Source: JBNJEM01 sp051745935 (GTDB lineage Bacteria > Planctomycetota > Planctomycetia > Pirellulales > Pirellulaceae). From it: a stretch of DNA of 7,726 nt. How positions within the stretch are numbered: position 1 is the stretch's first letter; every line of letters starts with the position of its first letter. The stretch is taken from the NCBI GenBank assembly GCA_051745935.1, contig JBNJEM010000376.1:1-7726 (forward strand), read 5' to 3'. This document shows positions 5,456 through 7,726 of the stretch, piece by piece. The translations under genes and the position numbers were made by a program. Under the pieces are notes generated by a model. It had not been told where the DNA came from and searched no databases. It was given only the letters and a program-made list of their open reading frames with translations.

Positions 5456-5462
5456 TGAACTC

Positions 5463-7726
5463 GTGACTCGGCGATTGGCACTTACGGTTCGCGGCATTGT
5501 ACAGGGGGTCGGGTTCCGCCCCTTCGTGTACCATGCGGCGACATCGGCCGGGCTGGCGGGCTGGGTCGTGAATCAATCCGACGTCGTACGCATTGAAGTT
5601 GAAGGCCGTGACAAAGCACTAACGGGATTCGTCGACGTGCTGCGGAGCCATCCCCCGGCGCAGGCCGTGATTGAAGACCTGGATATCCAGTCGATACCGT
5701 GCCAGGGTTCGCCGGCGGGCGCGGTCCCGGTGTTCGAGATTCGGGCAAGCAGCGAGGGAACAGGAACAAGTCACCGTCCGACCATTCCGGCGGATCTGGC
5801 CACCTGCGCGGCTTGTCGGCGAGAGATCGCTTCGGCCGGGGAGCGGCGTTACGGCTACCCGTTCACCAACTGCACCAATTGCGGCCCGCGCTGGTCCATT
5901 ATCACGGGGGCCCCCTATGACCGTTCAAGGACGTCGATGCATTGGTTCCCGATGTGCCCCGCGTGCCGGCGGGAATACGAAAATCCAAGTGATCGACGCT
6001 TCCATGCCCAGCCCATCGCGTGTCCCGAATGCGGCCCCGTGCTTCAGCTGGTTGATATCCAGGGCAGGCAGCAGGCCGTCGGTAATGATGCGTTACAGGC
6101 GGCGGCAGCCGCCATACGAGATGGAAACACCTTGGCGGTTAAGGGACTTGGGGGGTTTCAGTTGATGGTGGATGCCACGAGCCCGTCAGCGGTCGACCGA
6201 CTCCGCCACCGCAAGCGACGTCCAGATAAGCCATTGGCTGTCATGCTGGCCGATGGCCAAGTGGCCGGGGCGTACTGCCACGTCTCCCCGTTTGAACAGA
6301 CGCGGCTGAATTCTCCGCAAGCGCCCATCCTGTTGCTACGCAAACGGGCGAGCGGGCCATCCTCGTTGCCAATCGCCGATTCGGTCGCCCCCGGCAACCC
6401 CTATTTGGGCGTAATGCTTCCGTACACCCCTCTCCATGCCTTGCTTATGACCGAGGTCGCGCGGCCTATTGTATGCACCAGCGGGAATCGCTCCGAAGAA
6501 CCCATGGTGATCAACATTTCGGAGGCCTATACAAGACTGGGCGACATTGCCGACTTGGTTTTGACACACGATCGCCCGATCGTCCGACCCGTGGACGATT
6601 CGGTATGCCGCGAGGATGAGGGCTCGCTGCAGGTCTTGCGTCGAGCCCGGGGTTATGCCCCGATGCCCGTGTCGCTGGCCGCGCCGGCCCCCTGCGTCCT
6701 CGCGGTGGGCGGGCACTTGAAAAACACGGTTGCGTTGAGCGTGGAAAAGGACGTTGTTATCAGTTCGCACGTGGGAGATCTCGATAATACGTTGGGATTC
6801 GAGGTGCATCGCGGGGCGATCACGGATCTTATCGACTTTTTCGACGCCAAGCCCGAGGCGATAGCCTGCGATCCGCACCCTGACTACAGTTCGACGCGCC
6901 ATGCCGAACACCTGGCCACTTCGCGAAGCATTCCGTTGATTAGAGTTCAGCATCATCACGCCCATGTTTTGTCCGCGATGGCGGAACATGGACTGCACGG
7001 TCCGGTGCTCGGATTCGCCTGGGACGGAACGGGCTACGGATCGGACGGAACAATCTGGGGCGGTGAAACGTTATTGGTGAACGGCCGCGATTGGACGCGA
7101 GTCGCTCATTTGCACCCCTTTTCCCTGCCGGGGGGCGACCGAGCCGCGCGCGAACCCCGCCGCTCCGCGATGGGCGTCCTGCACGAGATATCCGAACGTC
7201 TGAGCGGTGAGATCGCGCGACGCTGGTTTTCCGAATCCGAACTGTCCGGGTTGCTCACGGCGCTCCGGCGGTCTCGGATCTTCCCGCGTACGACCAGCAT
7301 GGGACGCCTCTTTGACGCCGTCGCGGCGTTGTGCGGTTTGGAGCAGGCGATCACCTTCGAGGGGCAAGCCGCGATGCAGCTGGAATTCGCGGCGGATGAA
7401 ACGGAACTGGGCAGCTATGAGATTTCACTGAGCGACGGTTCGCCGGTCGTGGCGCATTGGCAGGAGCTGATACATGGCGTGATTGACGACCGTGCTCGCG
7501 GTGTCGCGGTCGAAAAAGTCGCGGCTCGATTTCACAATTCCCTGGCCGATCTTGCTTTACGCGTGGCTCGTCGTGTCGGCTGCCCACGCGTTGTACTGAC
7601 GGGAGGTTGCTTTCAGAACCGGTTGTTGACTTGTCGGACTCGAACTCGCCTGTCGGATGCGGGGTTTGACGTGTACACTCAAAGAGTGGTTCCGCCAGGA
7701 GACGGGGGGATTTCGTTGGGACAGGT
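5463..7726 (+). CDS. hypF: Carbamoyltransferase HypF, complete except for its last residues
   Basis: HypF uses carbamoyl phosphate and ATP to carbamoylate HypE, the first step in making the CN ligands of the active-site iron. The frame is open for 754 codons from GTG 5463 to the window end; the family is about 750-780 residues, so only a short tail is missing. Domains: acylphosphatase at residues 1-95 (VRGIVQGVGFRPF at 9-21, catalytic Arg19 and Asn37); paired zinc fingers with cysteines 115/118, 137/140, 165/168 and 187/190, exactly the C-x2-C-x18-C-x2-C-x24-C-x2-C-x18-C-x2-C pattern; YrdC-like domain about 205-390 (LAVKGLGGF, DKPLAVM, CTSGNRSEEPM near 339); Kae1-like domain about 410-754 with metal motif HHHAH (497-501), DGTGYGSDGT (521-530), GGCFQN (Cys716) and GDGGISLGQ at the end. 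No frameshift or lost catalytic residue was seen. It follows hypB after a terminator-like hairpin. The identity is secure. Confidence 0.98.
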   Translation, partial: MTRRLALTVRGIVQGVGFRPFVYHAATSAGLAGWVVNQSDVVRIEVEGRDKALTGFVDVLRSHPPAQAVIEDLDIQSIPCQGSPAGAVPVFEIRASSEGTGTSHRPTIPADLATCAACRREIASAGERRYGYPFTNCTNCGPRWSIITGAPYDRSRTSMHWFPMCPACRREYENPSDRRFHAQPIACPECGPVLQLVDIQGRQQAVGNDALQAAAAAIRDGNTLAVKGLGGFQLMVDATSPSAVDRLRHRKRRPDKPLAVMLADGQVAGAYCHVSPFEQTRLNSPQAPILLLRKRASGPSSLPIADSVAPGNPYLGVMLPYTPLHALLMTEVARPIVCTSGNRSEEPMVINISEAYTRLGDIADLVLTHDRPIVRPVDDSVCREDEGSLQVLRRARGYAPMPVSLAAPAPCVLAVGGHLKNTVALSVEKDVVISSHVGDLDNTLGFEVHRGAITDLIDFFDAKPEAIACDPHPDYSSTRHAEHLATSRSIPLIRVQHHHAHVLSAMAEHGLHGPVLGFAWDGTGYGSDGTIWGGETLLVNGRDWTRVAHLHPFSLPGGDRAAREPRRSAMGVLHEISERLSGEIARRWFSESELSGLLTALRRSRIFPRTTSMGRLFDAVAALCGLEQAITFEGQAAMQLEFAADETELGSYEISLSDGSPVVAHWQELIHGVIDDRARGVAVEKVAARFHNSLADLALRVARRVGCPRVVLTGGCFQNRLLTCRTRTRLSDAGFDVYTQRVVPPGDGGISLGQ

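Larger units (their letters stand above)
5365..5462 (+). other. hypB-hypF spacer
   Basis: After the terminator-like hairpin the spacer holds a second 6-bp hairpin, AGGGCT/AGCCCT (5406-5411, 5418-5423), not followed by T residues. The pentamers AGCCC or GGGCT occur five times in 62 bases (starting at 5367, 5384, 5407, 5418 and 5424), so several alternative pairings are possible. No good -35/-10 pair was found before hypF. Confidence 0.7.

Noticed and set aside
5871..6030. Possible frameshift in hypF near the run of G and C around 5907-5915
   Set aside because: The translation keeps all eight zinc-finger cysteines at exact family spacing through this region.

Overview
This window is part of a bacterial [NiFe]-hydrogenase locus, with all recognisable genes on the + strand. 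It suggests a bacterium with about 55-60% G+C, Shine-Dalgarno-led genes and several long gaps between genes. The structural subunits resemble group 3 enzymes of the MvhA/MvhG (3c) type. These are cytoplasmic hydrogenases that normally work with MvhD and a heterodisulfide-reductase-like electron-bifurcating complex. The long, repeat-bearing gaps and the gene style would suit a Planctomycetes-type genome, but that is a guess and no marker gene proves it.

Region by region: (1) 1-891 is the small subunit, cut by the window start. (2) 906-2372 is the complete large subunit with all four nickel-ligand cysteines and an uncleaved C-terminal tail. (3) 2373-2664 is a gap holding two copies of a 44-bp direct repeat, a candidate sigma70-type promoter and a 9-bp leader hairpin. 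(4) 2665-3243 is a hydrogenase maturation endopeptidase, overlapping by ATGA with 3240-3686, a stand-alone cyclic-nucleotide-binding-fold protein without a DNA-binding domain. (5) 3687-4219 is a 533-bp gap with no supportable gene. (6) 4220-4567 hypA (TTG start), 4708-5364 hypB and 5463-7726 hypF follow. A hairpin plus T5 terminator-like element lies in each gap, between hypA and hypB and between hypB and hypF. hypF is intact but runs off the window end, lacking only its last few residues.

How the genes work together: HypF (with HypE, not seen here) makes the cyanide ligands of the active-site iron. HypA and HypB deliver nickel to the large subunit. The endopeptidase then removes the large-subunit C-terminal tail so the subunit can fold shut and join the small subunit. 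hypC, hypD and hypE are not in the window and would be expected nearby, perhaps after hypF. Most of the window is textbook. The parts worth a second look are the cyclic-nucleotide-fold protein coupled to the protease, the tandem repeat and leader hairpin before the protease, and the terminator-like hairpins before hypB and hypF.
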